A stretch of 64,000 bases of DNA. Source: Draconibacterium orientale. GTDB taxonomy: Bacteria; Bacteroidota; Bacteroidia; Bacteroidales; Prolixibacteraceae. Location of the stretch: the NCBI RefSeq assembly GCF_000626635.1, contig NZ_CP007451.1, positions 3,950,501 to 4,014,500 on the forward strand. The letters are read 5' to 3'. Below the pieces are notes generated by a model. It was given only the letters and a program-made list of their open reading frames with translations. It was not told the DNA's origin and did not search any database. Position 1 is the stretch's first letter; the number at the start of each line of letters is the position of its first letter. Position numbers and translations under genes: made by a program. Shown piece by piece: positions 1 through 7,928 of this stretch.

Positions 1-543
1 GATGGTGGCCCGGTTGGCTGGAAAGTAGCCGACGGTTGTGTAACCGTTGAAAGAGGAGCCGGAATTATTCAGACAAAACGTGCTTTCGAAGATTTTCAGT
101 TACACATAGAGTGGCGGTCGCCGGCTGAAGTGGTTGGTGAAAGCCAGGGACGTGGAAACAGTGGTGTTTTTCTTCAGAAACGCTACGAAGTGCAGGTGCT
201 GGATAATTACAACAATCGTACTTATCGCAATGGCCAGGCCGGAAGTTTGTACAAACAATATGCGCCGCTGGTAAATGCCTGCAAAGGCCCGGGCGAGTGG
301 CAGGTTTACGATATTATTTACACGGCTCCACGTTTTAACGACGATGGAACATACTTTACTCCGCCAACTGTAACAGTTTTACACAATGGTGTTTTGGTTC
401 AGAATAATTCAAAATTGCGCGGACCAACAGAATACATTGGTATTCCGGAGTACAGTGTTGAAAAACATGGTGCCGATGTTATTCAGTTACAAGACCATGG
501 AAATCCGGTGAGCTACCGCAATATCTGGATTCGGGAATTGTAA
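1..543 (+). CDS. DUF1080 / 3-keto-disaccharide hydrolase-type protein, 3' part
   Basis: The reading frame is open from the first base of the window, so the gene begins upstream and only its last 180 codons are seen. The sequence fits the 3-keto-disaccharide hydrolase domain (formerly DUF1080), a concanavalin-like fold found in secreted Bacteroidota and Planctomycetota proteins that act on oxidised sugars or glycans. Supporting pieces are the strand motifs GRGNSGVFLQ, YEVQVLDNY and GEWQVYDIIY, and the typical end VSYRNIWIREL. A strong bidirectional hairpin follows the stop. The substrate cannot be told from this fragment; the domain call is firm, the enzymatic role is by family. Confidence 0.85.
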   Translation, partial: DGGPVGWKVADGCVTVERGAGIIQTKRAFEDFQLHIEWRSPAEVVGESQGRGNSGVFLQKRYEVQVLDNYNNRTYRNGQAGSLYKQYAPLVNACKGPGEWQVYDIIYTAPRFNDDGTYFTPPTVTVLHNGVLVQNNSKLRGPTEYIGIPEYSVEKHGADVIQLQDHGNPVSYRNIWIREL

Positions 544-566
544 CTACATACAATTTTGTAAACGAA

Positions 567-607
567 AAAGGTCGTCTCATAACTATATTGAGACGACCTT
601 TTTTTTA
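567..607. terminator. Bidirectional intrinsic terminator
   Basis: A 12-bp stem (AAGGTCGTCTCA paired with TGAGACGACCTT) with an A-run on one side and a T-run on the other lies between two convergent genes, so it can end transcription from both sides. Confidence 0.85.
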
Positions 608-628
608 TGCGTTTCTGAGAGCTTGTTA

Positions 629-1261
629 TTAAAGCTCCAACACAAACTCTTCTTTCGGATTACGCACTTTTTTCATCGATGCTAACCAGTCACCTTCTGT
701 ATCACGATATCCCAAAGGAAGCATTGTTACACTTTTTAATCCTTTCGATTTTAAATCAAGCAGTTTGTCCAGTTCATCGGTTGAAAAACCTTCCATTGGC
801 GTGCAATCTACTTTTTGCTCAGCGGCTTGCGCAATCGACAATCCAAAACCAATGTATGCCTGACGGGCAGTATGAATAAAGTTTTCTTCGGCCGATTGAG
901 GAAGGTAAGTCGCTTTTAGCTTATCGGTGTATGAACCGAAACGTCCGCGAGGTAACCCGCGCTCATCGGTTGTTCTGTTGTAAATTTCATCAATTCGTTC
1001 TTCGGTATAACGATCCCAGGCGGCAAAAACCAACAAGTGCGAACACTCGGCAACGATTTCCTGTCCCCAGGCAATAGGTACGATTTTATCTTTTAATTCC
1101 TGGTTGGTGATTACTATTACCCGAAACTGCTGTAAACCTGATGATGTTGGAGCAAGGCGAGCTGCCTCCACAATTTTATCTACATCTTCCTGTGCTACTT
1201 TTTTTGTAGGGTCGTACTTTTTAGTGGCATATCTCCACTGTAAATTTTCTAATAATGACAT
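629..1261 (-). CDS. Nitroreductase family NAD(P)H oxidoreductase
   Basis: A 210-residue cytoplasmic FMN enzyme of the nitroreductase family (NfsB-like), which passes electrons from NAD(P)H to nitro compounds, quinones or similar oxidants. Seen in the sequence: the N-terminal phosphate-binding stretch RYATKKYDP (about residues 10-18), the APTSSGLQQFRV segment that contacts FMN (about 37-48), and LPLGYRD near residue 182. Length is normal for the family. It lies 34 bp downstream of a MarR/OhrR-type regulator on the same strand, which suggests a two-gene stress-responsive unit. The physiological substrate is unknown; the family call is secure. Confidence 0.9.
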   Translation of the reverse strand: MSLLENLQWRYATKKYDPTKKVAQEDVDKIVEAARLAPTSSGLQQFRVIVITNQELKDKIVPIAWGQEIVAECSHLLVFAAWDRYTEERIDEIYNRTTDERGLPRGRFGSYTDKLKATYLPQSAEENFIHTARQAYIGFGLSIAQAAEQKVDCTPMEGFSTDELDKLLDLKSKGLKSVTMLPLGYRDTEGDWLASMKKVRNPKEEFVLEL

Positions 1262-1295
1262 TGTTTCTCTATTTATGACTTTAATAATTGAAGCC

Positions 1296-1721
1296 CTATT
1301 TGGCTCTGTTTAATATCTTTACTACTAATTCCTTTAGCTGCATTAAATCTTCATGGGTAATTCCCATGGCTTTTACAACCTTTTGCGGAACCTCTGCTGC
1401 TTTGGTTTGTAATTGTTTTCCGCTCTCGGTAAGTGAGATTTCCACTACGCGCTCATCTTTGCTGTTTCGTTTTCGCGAAATCAAACCTTTGGCAGACAGC
1501 CGCTTTAATAATGGAGTGAGTGTTCCGTTATCGAGATTTAATTTATTACCAATTTCATGTACCTTTTGCGGCTCATTTTCCCACAAGACCATCATTACGA
1601 GGTATTGCGGATAGGTAAGATCAATCTCTTCAAGAATCGGACGATACACATTAACGATTTCGCGCGATAAGGCGTAAACCGGAAAACATACCTGACTCTT
1701 TAATTTTAACTTTTCCTCCAT
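1296..1721 (-). CDS. MarR-family regulator, OhrR-like
   Basis: A 141-residue winged-helix repressor. The N-terminus QVCFPVYALSREIV carries a cysteine at residue 12 in the place of the peroxide-sensing cysteine of OhrR proteins. The DNA-binding region VHEIGNKLNLDNGTLTPLLKR (about 55-75) is followed by a wing with RKRNSKDERVVEI. In OhrR, oxidation of this cysteine by organic hydroperoxides releases the repressor from DNA. Here the neighbour is a nitroreductase rather than an ohr gene, so the natural inducer may be a quinone or another electrophile; that part is inference. A TAnnTTTG box lies just upstream of the start. Confidence 0.88.
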   Translation of the reverse strand: MEEKLKLKSQVCFPVYALSREIVNVYRPILEEIDLTYPQYLVMMVLWENEPQKVHEIGNKLNLDNGTLTPLLKRLSAKGLISRKRNSKDERVVEISLTESGKQLQTKAAEVPQKVVKAMGITHEDLMQLKELVVKILNRAK

Positions 1722-1741
1722 TTATTAAAATTTGTGTTGTG

Positions 1742-1749
1742 CAAATGTA
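1742..1749 (-). promoter_or_regulatory. Bacteroidota -7 box for the ohrR-like gene
   Basis: On the minus strand the sequence TACATTTG matches the TAnnTTTG -7 consensus of Bacteroidota promoters and sits about 20 bases ahead of the start codon. No clear TTG -33 element is seen at the usual distance. Confidence 0.45.
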
Positions 1750-1992
1750 GTATGAAATAAAATCGTACGCGACATAAAAGAGTGAAATACAAATGATTTT
1801 AGAAAAGCTTAATATTTCATGAATATTGTAAGATTACCAAATGAAAGGGATCGGTTCTGTTGCCGAATAACGAATTAATGAATAACAGTACCCCGCACCC
1901 CTGCTCCCGCGCTGCCGCGCGATTGTATCGCGTGGTTTTCAACCAATAGCGAGGAATCCGGAGAAACTATTACCAAACATCAAATTAGTTCG

Positions 1993-2133
1993 ATGACAGC
2001 CGTGCGCAGCGATTTGGAACAGGCAATAAAAGACCTGCTCGAAATCCTTCCGGGTTACTACCGCATGACCAACAACGAAGCGCTTGGGGCAGTGCTCCCT
2101 AAAATAAAAGAACTGATCGACCGCACGGTATAA
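1993..2133 (+). CDS. Possible small ORF or gene remnant, unknown
   Basis: A 46-codon frame from ATG to TAA. The same frame is open further upstream to about 1872, so this may be the tail of a decayed gene. The predicted peptide looks protein-like (helical, DLEQAIKDLLEILPGYYRM) but I do not recognise it, and there is no clear ribosome-binding site. Treat as weak. Confidence 0.2.
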   Translation: MTAVRSDLEQAIKDLLEILPGYYRMTNNEALGAVLPKIKELIDRTV

Positions 2134-2156
2134 TCGCGGGTTGGTCGTTACTTTTC

Positions 2157-2190
2157 AGACCTTTAAGGTTTTCAAAACCTTGAAGGTCTT
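2157..2190. repeat. Dispersed palindrome, CTTCAAGG family, copy 1
   Basis: A near-perfect inverted repeat centred on AAGGTTTTCAAAACCTT with GACCT and AGGTC arms. The same palindrome occurs at 59427-59460 and, with small changes, at 63668-63698. A T-rich run follows, so it could also work as a terminator on the plus strand. Confidence 0.8.
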
Positions 2191-2463
2191 TCTTTTTTGA
2201 AAATGCGTAAAACGATGAAATATAGGCTCTAGCAGATCTTCGGCTATCAACTTTTTGAGTCGGGCAGGCCCGTGCAAAAATGCATCTGGAAACTTTAGTT
2301 CGAATAATTATCTACGTAATTTTGTGGGAAGTGATGTTCCGGTGCAGCAGATTCTTCGCTGCGCTCAGAATGACAGCAAACGGTCACAGTGTCTAGTATC
2401 CAGCACCTAGTATCTAGCATCGAGTACAGTAAGCGTTTCGAGTCACGAGTTATGGCAACTCAG

Positions 2464-2504
2464 GGATGTCATCTATATTTTTAACATATATAAAGATGAC
2501 ATCC
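2464..2504. repeat. Dispersed palindrome, GGATGTCATC family, copy 1
   Basis: Arms GGATGTCATCT and AGATGACATCC separated by an AT-rich loop. Closely related palindromes lie at 7804-7832 and 10175-10207. Confidence 0.75.
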
Positions 2505-2576
2505 TTTCAGTATCCAGCATCCAGCAACCAGATATCCAGAATCAAGCCTCCCGCATTTGATGACCGGAACAATTGC

Positions 2577-3170
2577 CTACTTCTTCAACTGATCCTTAAA
2601 AATCTTTTTGAATTTCTCCAGTTTAGGAGCTACCACAAACTGGCAATAGCCTTGCGTTTTATTACGCGCATAATAGTTAATGTGGTAATCTTCGGCGATA
2701 TAAAACTTTTCAAATTCGGTAACTTCGGTAACAATTGGTCTGCTATAAACCTCTTCTTTTTCAAAAAGATTGATAACGCGTTCTGCCACTTCTTTTTGTT
2801 CTTCGTTATGGTAGAATATTGCGGAACGGTATTGCGGGCCAACATCGTTGCCTTGACGGTTCAACGTTGTAGGGTCGTGAGTCATAAAAAACACTTCCAG
2901 AATTTCGGAAAAGCTTACTACTTCCGTATCGAAAGTAATTTGTACCACTTCGGCGTGGCCGGTTGTTCCCTCGCAAACCTGCTTGTAACTGGGATTTTTT
3001 ACGTGGCCGCCGCTGTAACCCGGTTTTACCTCAACAACTCCTTTTAACTCCAGATAAATGGCTTCGGTGCACCAAAAACAACCTCCGCCCAGTGTGGCTT
3101 TCTGCAAATCTTTACTCATACAACTGCTCGAATAAATTAATAATGTGAATATAAGTGCCAGTGTCTTCAT
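2577..3170 (-). CDS. msrA: Peptide methionine-S-sulfoxide reductase MsrA, exported lipoprotein form
   Basis: A 197-residue MsrA that reduces methionine-S-sulfoxide in oxidised proteins. The catalytic GCFWC motif is present with the active cysteine at residue 31, followed by the family blocks [22 protein letters not shown] and [18 protein letters not shown]. The N-terminus is a signal sequence ending in a lipobox-like SSSC (cysteine 17), so the enzyme probably works in the periplasm on a lipid anchor. Its start overlaps the end of the upstream membrane-protein gene by 4 bp, indicating co-transcription and translational coupling. Confidence 0.95.
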   Translation of the reverse strand: MKTLALIFTLLIYSSSCMSKDLQKATLGGGCFWCTEAIYLELKGVVEVKPGYSGGHVKNPSYKQVCEGTTGHAEVVQITFDTEVVSFSEILEVFFMTHDPTTLNRQGNDVGPQYRSAIFYHNEEQKEVAERVINLFEKEEVYSRPIVTEVTEFEKFYIAEDYHINYYARNKTQGYCQFVVAPKLEKFKKIFKDQLKK

Positions 3171-3463
3171 TTCTTTTTAGGTATAAATCGTGAAAACGTT
3201 TTTTTCTCAAACTCCCAGGCAAAGCGGAATTGCCCAAAAACTGAGGCAATTAGTAAAAATAACACCTGGTAAGCCGGAACTACGGTTACGATGTAGAGTG
3301 GCACTTTTATCCAAAGGCTGGTAGCTTCGGTTATGCCCACCAAATCGAAAACTCCCTTGCGCACATACAGTGCAGCACTTCCGGTTATTGAAAATACGAA
3401 TAGAATTATTAAAACCTGGAAATTACTGTTCAGGTTCCATTTCTTTTTTAGCCGCTCAAACAT
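3167..3463 (-). CDS. DUF6787-like small membrane protein
   Basis: A 98-residue protein with two predicted membrane segments (about residues 16-34 and 53-76) and a basic C-terminus ending in IPKKK. It resembles the Bacteroidota-specific DUF6787 family, whose function is not known. It overlaps msrA by 4 bp and lies 54 bp from the next upstream gene, so it is probably the middle gene of a short operon. Confidence 0.7.
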   Translation of the reverse strand: MFERLKKKWNLNSNFQVLIILFVFSITGSAALYVRKGVFDLVGITEATSLWIKVPLYIVTVVPAYQVLFLLIASVFGQFRFAWEFEKKTFSRFIPKKK

Positions 3464-3517
3464 GATTTAACTTTTGCTACTAGTAACAAAAGAGTAGAAT
3501 GTATGTTTGGTGTTGTT

Positions 3518-4093
3518 TTAAATAATATGGGTTTGAAAAATGATGTAGCCGTAAATGGCAAAGCGTAAAAAGCGGAACAGGGCATATTTCAGGTAACGTT
3601 TTGATGGGTACCCGGCCGAGCCAACCAGCAAGCTTATGGCCGCCCACGGAAGCGGAGTTAGCGCTGCAACAATAATAAGAAATAAACCATATTTTTTTAG
3701 CAAAGGCCATTGTTCTTTCAGGAAGGTATTGCGGAAACGTTTAAGCCCGTTGTGGTTGAAGAAATACCGGCCAATAAGAAATGTGAGGTAGCCCATAAAA
3801 TACGAGACCGCAGCAAAGAACGCCAGGTTAAGGAAATAATGCGCAATCGTATCTTTGTTAATGGCCCATATCATAAAAAGTTCGGGCGGAATGATTCCGA
3901 AAACAAACTCCGAAAAACAATACACCAGGTAAACCAATAGGGGTTGGGCGTATATTTTATCCATCCAGGCATCGGGAGTGCGCGAAATAACAAATTCCTT
4001 ACAAAGAAAATAGGCACCCAAAAGTATGAGCAGCCAGGCAAAGCCTTTTAAGCTGTTTTTTATTAGAAATTGTATGCGCGGACTTAACTTCAT
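3518..4093 (-). CDS. VTT/DedA-like integral membrane protein
   Basis: A 191-residue protein with about five hydrophobic segments. The stretch FGIIPPELFMIWA (about 64-76) and the later TPLPWAAISLLVGSAGYP resemble the re-entrant signature segments of VTT/DedA (SNARE-associated) proteins, which include lipid scramblase-like transporters. The charged FLIGRYFFNHNG between them also fits. Homologues in this phylum are often mislabelled as short-chain dehydrogenases. It heads a likely operon with the DUF6787-like gene and msrA. The substrate is unknown. Confidence 0.6.
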   Translation of the reverse strand: MKLSPRIQFLIKNSLKGFAWLLILLGAYFLCKEFVISRTPDAWMDKIYAQPLLVYLVYCFSEFVFGIIPPELFMIWAINKDTIAHYFLNLAFFAAVSYFMGYLTFLIGRYFFNHNGLKRFRNTFLKEQWPLLKKYGLFLIIVAALTPLPWAAISLLVGSAGYPSKRYLKYALFRFLRFAIYGYIIFQTHII

Positions 4094-4184
4094 AGTTGAT
4101 TTTGTTTACGCGGCAATGTACAAAATAAAAGACACACACAAAGCCAAAACCGTTCCAAGGTAACTGAATGGGAAGAAGATTTTT

Positions 4185-5453
4185 TTAAGTTAATTCCACC
4201 ACTGTAATCTCCGGTGGCATACCTATTCGTCCCGGAAACCCAATGTAGCCAAACCCACGGTTTACATACAGAAATTGTTTGTTTTCGCGATATAAACCTC
4301 CCCAGCGCGGGTATTTGTATTGCACGGGGCTCCACTTAATTCCGGCACGTTCAATGCCAAACTGCATGCCGTGTGTATGTCCGGCAAATGTGAGGTCGAT
4401 ATCGGTAGATTTTAGCACTTCTTCATCCCAGTGCGACGGATCGTGGCTCATTAAAATTTTAAAGGGTTGGCCTTGTGCTTTTTCGGAAGCTTTTTGCAAA
4501 TCGCCGTGTTGGGGGAATGGAGGTTTTCCCCAGTTCTCAACACCAATCAGCGCAATTTCTTCGCCGTTAATGTGTAAAGTTTCTGTTTCATTCAGCAACA
4601 ACCGGAAACCAATTTTCTGATGAAATTTTTTGATGGCAGCCAGGTTTTTTTCTTTGGTAGCCGCCGATTCCCATTCCGAATAGTCGCCGTAGTCGTGATT
4701 TCCAAGCACCGAATATTTGCCAATTTTGGCTTTCAGCTGCGATAAAACCGATTCCCAGCCTTCGGTTTCTTCGGCAAAATTATTTACCAGGTCGCCGGTA
4801 AACAAAAGAATGTCGGGTTCTTGTTCGTTAATCAGCTCAACAGCTTTTGCAACCTGGTCGAATTTCTTGTTAAAGCTACCCAGGTGCATGTCCGATATCT
4901 GTACGATTTTTAATCCTTTAAACGATTTTGGCAAATTGTTGAAGGTTAGTTTTTCGCGCATTACGCGGTAATTAAATTTCCCTTTTGTAACTCCATAAAG
5001 AATCCCTGCAAACGGAACGGCTGCCAAAACCAGTCCCATTTGATATAAAAACTCTGCTCTCTCCATTTTCCTTCCCGAATTATTTGATGTTGAATCTTTT
5101 TTTCTTTTTTCCTTCATCCAGTTGAAAGTTTTCTGCAAAATCAACTGAACATCTTTTAGTAACACAAAAACAATGAACACAAACTTCGGGATGTAAAACA
5201 AGGCAAAACCAACCACCAGGTAGCCGACGTATATGTAAGCATCGGACTGTTTTACGTGTTTTATCCCGAACATAAAAAGGCAAAATCCATCAAACACAAG
5301 AACTGAAATAGCCCAGAACAAAATGCTTAAGGATTGTTTTATGAATTTATTTCTGAGTTTTGCGAGCAGCGGTTTTATGCCACGGAAAGTGTAAATATCC
5401 ACCAGCAGCATAAAAATAAAAAGTGGTATCAATAAGAAAATACTCGCTCTCAT
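4185..5453 (-). CDS. Membrane-anchored metallophosphoesterase
   Basis: A 422-residue protein: four hydrophobic segments in the first 155 residues, then a calcineurin-like phosphoesterase domain of the YaeI/YkuE type. Metal-binding motifs are all present: ISDMH (Asp188, His190), TGDLVNN (Asp221), LGNHDYGD (about 260-267), MSHDPSHWDE and FAGHTHGMQFG. Relatives act on phospholipid or lipid-A precursors such as UDP-diacylglucosamine or on phosphodiesters; which applies here cannot be told. The gene stands alone, with a 375-bp gap upstream. Confidence 0.88.
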   Translation of the reverse strand: MRASIFLLIPLFIFMLLVDIYTFRGIKPLLAKLRNKFIKQSLSILFWAISVLVFDGFCLFMFGIKHVKQSDAYIYVGYLVVGFALFYIPKFVFIVFVLLKDVQLILQKTFNWMKEKRKKDSTSNNSGRKMERAEFLYQMGLVLAAVPFAGILYGVTKGKFNYRVMREKLTFNNLPKSFKGLKIVQISDMHLGSFNKKFDQVAKAVELINEQEPDILLFTGDLVNNFAEETEGWESVLSQLKAKIGKYSVLGNHDYGDYSEWESAATKEKNLAAIKKFHQKIGFRLLLNETETLHINGEEIALIGVENWGKPPFPQHGDLQKASEKAQGQPFKILMSHDPSHWDEEVLKSTDIDLTFAGHTHGMQFGIERAGIKWSPVQYKYPRWGGLYRENKQFLYVNRGFGYIGFPGRIGMPPEITVVELT

Positions 5454-5828
5454 ACAATTACCTCATTGTTTTAATCCGCATTATTCATCTCAACTACCCG
5501 ATTAGCCCAAAACGACGTAAGTTTCGTATCCATTTTTTGATACTCAAAAAGTGGACTCAACTAAGTCGGGATTAACCCGGAATACCATGACTATTGCCGT
5601 AGTCGAATGAGTCATCCGGGTTAAGTCGTTGCAAATAAACACTTTTAATCTTAAAATGTTTGTGACCGGGCTCCTAAATAAATCACAAAAAACCTTAAAT
5701 GTAATGAGGAAATTACAACTTCTGGGGATCAGTATTTGAGTTGAATCAAATAGAAAAGTGATTAGAAGTTTTAATGCTTATCGTCTCAAAGTCGCAGTGC
5801 TCATGTTCGAATAGACAATAAACATTTA
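5454..5828. other. Intergenic gap with one long hairpin
   Basis: No gene is seen. At 5572-5624 two arms TTAACCCGG and CCGGGTTAA, with inner ATGACT and AGTCAT arms, can form a long interrupted hairpin. It has no T-run and no obvious partner copy in the window. Confidence 0.5.
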
Positions 5829-6560
5829 CTAATCTTCGGAGGCTTCTTCTGTTTTGCTTGAGTTGGCTACCAGCCGATTTATTTCTTTAAGTTCATTGGG
5901 TGTAAAATGGCGGTACTCGCCACGTTTTAAATTGCCGAGTTCGATATTCATTATTCGTACACGTTTCAGGCGGGTAACTTCGTAACCCAAATGCGAGCAC
6001 ATTCTGCGGATTTGGCGGTTTAGCCCTTGCGTAAGAACAATATTGAAAGTGAAGTCGTTGATGCGTTCTACCCGGCATTTTTTTGTAACTGTATCAAGAA
6101 TCGGAACGCCGTTGCTCATTTGCCGGATAAATGCCTTTGTGATTTTCCGGTTTACGTTAACAATGTATTCTTTTTCATGATTATTTCCGGCGCGAAGAAT
6201 TTTGTTTACAATGTCGCCGTCGTTGGTCATAAATAGCAGTCCTTCGCTGGGTTTGTCGAGCCGCCCGATGGGGAAAATCCGTTCAGGGAAATTAATAAAA
6301 TCTACAATGTTATCCTTTTTGCTGGTGTCGGTGGTGCAGGTAATCCCAACCGGTTTATGAAAAGCCAGGTAAATATTCGGAACTTCCTTTGTAATCAGTT
6401 GCCCATCCACTTCAATACGATCGTCCGAAGTTACCTGAACACCTAATCCGGCCACCTCGCCGTTTACTTTTACCTTGCCGGTTTCAATCAGCCGGTCGGC
6501 CTCGCGCCGCGAACAAAAACCGGTTTCCGATATGGCTTTATTTAATCGTTTGCTTTCCAT
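5829..6560 (-). CDS. rluF: 23S rRNA pseudouridine synthase RluF
   Basis: A 243-residue RluB/E/F-type pseudouridine synthase. An S4 RNA-binding domain (about 1-60, with SRREADRLIETGKVKVNG) is followed by the catalytic domain with GRLDKPSEGLLFMTNDGD, in which Asp102 is the nucleophile, and QGLNRQIRRM near residue 180. The insertion NNHEKEY and the GITCTTD stretch fit RluF, which modifies U2604 near the peptidyl-transferase centre, better than RluB. The acidic C-terminal tail TEEASED is short. Stand-alone gene; its upstream region contains the 21-bp tandem repeat. Confidence 0.9.
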   Translation of the reverse strand: MESKRLNKAISETGFCSRREADRLIETGKVKVNGEVAGLGVQVTSDDRIEVDGQLITKEVPNIYLAFHKPVGITCTTDTSKKDNIVDFINFPERIFPIGRLDKPSEGLLFMTNDGDIVNKILRAGNNHEKEYIVNVNRKITKAFIRQMSNGVPILDTVTKKCRVERINDFTFNIVLTQGLNRQIRRMCSHLGYEVTRLKRVRIMNIELGNLKRGEYRHFTPNELKEINRLVANSSKTEEASED

Positions 6561-6621
6561 TTGCCTGCAAAAGTAGAAAATCCGTAGCGATCGGAAGGCT
6601 TTAAATTGACCTTTTCCAACG

Positions 6622-6896
6622 TTACTTGACTTGAAGCAGTCGTTGCTTCACTCGAAGCACTCGTTTCCTGACTTGAAGCACTCGTTTGTCTTAAATCGAA
6701 GCGGTCGTTTCTTGATCTGATGTAGTCATTTCTCGGCTCAAAGCAGTCGTTTCCTGAGTTGAAGCGGTCGTTTCTTGACTTGAAGCAGTCATTTCTTGAC
6801 TCGAAGCGGTCGTTTCCTGACCTGATGTAGTCATTTCTCGACTTAAGGCGCTTGTTTCCTGAGATGAAGCATTCGTTTCTTAACCTAAAGTAGTCA
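6622..6896. repeat. Tandem array of 13 units of 21 bp
   Basis: Thirteen head-to-tail units of 21 bp (one of 23 bp) with the core GAAGCAGTCGTTTCTTGAC fill almost the whole gap between two minus-strand genes: 12 x 21 + 23 = 275 bp. The units differ mostly by transitions, and a variant form GATGTAGTCA recurs at units 5, 10 and 13. On the minus strand the array would read as heptapeptides (for example ETTASSQ or DCFKSRN) in more than one frame, but no start codon with a long frame covers it, and the 23-bp unit breaks the phase. Confidence 0.9.
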
Positions 6897-6901
6897 TCGA
6901 T

Positions 6902-7363
6902 TTAAAGGTAAATCAACTCCAGCATTTTTTCCAGCCAGTGCGCGTCAACTTCCGTAAAAGCGGCTTTTCCCGAACTGTCGATATCCAGTACGCCAATAAC
7001 TTCTCCGGTTTTATTTTTCAGCGGAACCACTATCTCAGAATTCGAGCGGGCATCGCAGGCAATGTGATCCGGGAAAGCGTGCACATCTTCAACTATTACT
7101 GTTTCTTTTCGGTTGTAAGCAGCCCAGCACACTCCTTTGTCCTTTTCCAGAATCTGACAGGCAACCGGCCCCTGGTACGAGTTAACGGTCATTTCTCCAT
7201 CTTCAATCAGGTAGTAACCCGTCCAGAAAAAGTAATCCATTTTATGGTGCAAAACGGCAATAATGGTTGCCATTCGCGCCTGCGTGTTGTTACTTTTTAG
7301 TACCAGTTCGCTCAGTTGTTTGTAAATTCTTCCGTATCGGCCTTCTTTTTTTCTGTCTTCCAT
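6902..7363 (-). CDS. msrC: Free methionine-R-sulfoxide reductase (GAF domain)
   Basis: A GAF-domain enzyme that reduces free methionine-R-sulfoxide. The three family cysteines are kept with the expected spacing: GPVAC, GVCWAAY and HIACDARSNSEIVVPL (10 and 24 residues apart). DVHAFPDHIACD is diagnostic. An ATG 42 bases further upstream (7405) is also in frame, but it would leave only 16 bases to the divergent DUF4870 gene; the start at 7363 (MEDRKKEG) leaves room for promoters and matches the usual length of about 150 residues. It acts in the cytoplasm with thioredoxin or a similar reductant. Confidence 0.88.
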   Translation of the reverse strand: MEDRKKEGRYGRIYKQLSELVLKSNNTQARMATIIAVLHHKMDYFFWTGYYLIEDGEMTVNSYQGPVACQILEKDKGVCWAAYNRKETVIVEDVHAFPDHIACDARSNSEIVVPLKNKTGEVIGVLDIDSSGKAAFTEVDAHWLEKMLELIYL

Positions 7364-7421
7364 TTTAATATCTTCTGTGCGTTGTTTTATTGCACGAATA
7401 AACAAAAAATCGTTAGTTTAG

Positions 7422-7799
7422 TTGAATAAAAAAACTGAAAAAATGCACCGAATAATCGATGATCCGAATGAACGCCAGTGGGGAATGTTAGTTCATATTG
7501 CTGCTTTGGCCACCTTTATTTTACCTGTTGCCGGAAATATAATTGGCCCGCTTATTATTTATCTGACGAAAAAAGATGAGTACGAATTTGTTGCCGAACA
7601 GGGCAAGGAAGTGCTAAATTTCCAGATTACCTGGTCGATCATATTTTTCATTTCAATCATTTTGATTTTTGTGGGAATTGGCATTTTAATGCTGGTTGGA
7701 TTCGGAATTGCCTGGCTGGTTCTGGTTATTGTGGCTTCGGTATCGGCAAGTAACGGAACGCCTTACAAATATCCTTTTACCATTCGTTTTTTGCAGTAA
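7422..7799 (+). CDS. DUF4870 small membrane protein
   Basis: A 125-residue Tic20-like DUF4870 protein. It begins with a polar segment DDPNERQWGMLVHIAALATF typical of the family, followed by three hydrophobic segments, with the conserved KEVLNFQITW in the middle loop. The biochemical role is not established. The gene is divergent from msrC and is followed within a few bases by a palindromic repeat that may end its transcript. Confidence 0.85.
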   Translation: MNKKTEKMHRIIDDPNERQWGMLVHIAALATFILPVAGNIIGPLIIYLTKKDEYEFVAEQGKEVLNFQITWSIIFFISIILIFVGIGILMLVGFGIAWLVLVIVASVSASNGTPYKYPFTIRFLQ

Positions 7800-7803
7800 T
7801 AGA

Positions 7804-7832
7804 GGATGTAATCTTTTTCAAAGATGACATCC
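7804..7832. repeat. Dispersed palindrome, GGATGTCATC family, copy 2
   Basis: GGATGTAATCTTTTT and AAAGATGACATCC arms; one mismatch relative to the copy at 10175-10207. It lies directly behind the DUF4870 stop codon and may double as its terminator. Confidence 0.75.
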
Positions 7833-7919
7833 CTTGGTTTTACTGATTATTAATAGCCATTGAATAACTACAAACATTTTCCTAAATTGATTGGAAACAA
7901 TTTTGGCTATTTCTGTTTC

Positions 7920-7928
7920 ATTTTCAAT
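7920..7928. repeat. Target-site duplication, left copy (ATTTTCAAT)
   Basis: Nine bases that recur at 9332-9340, directly flanking the two ends of the insertion sequence. Confidence 0.75.

Larger units (their letters stand above)
1750..2576. other. Repeat-rich intergenic region
   Basis: About 830 bp without a convincing gene. It holds an atypically GC-rich stretch (about 1890-1940) with a short open frame, a palindrome of the CTTCAAGG family at 2157-2190, a fragment at 2346-2375 of the widely dispersed repeat TTCTTCGCTGCGCTCAGAAT, degenerate runs of the kind GTATCCAGCATCCAG at 2390-2545, and a palindrome of the GGATGTCATC family at 2464-2504. It reads as a collecting site for small dispersed repeats. 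Confidence 0.6.

Noticed and set aside
2466-3047. 193-codon plus-strand frame opposite msrA
   Set aside because: It is antisense to a clear MsrA gene, begins in a palindromic repeat and has no recognisable domain.
6622-6896. 21-bp array as a coding heptad-repeat protein
   Set aside because: No start codon with a covering frame, a 23-bp unit breaks the phase, and it lies between two well-bounded genes.
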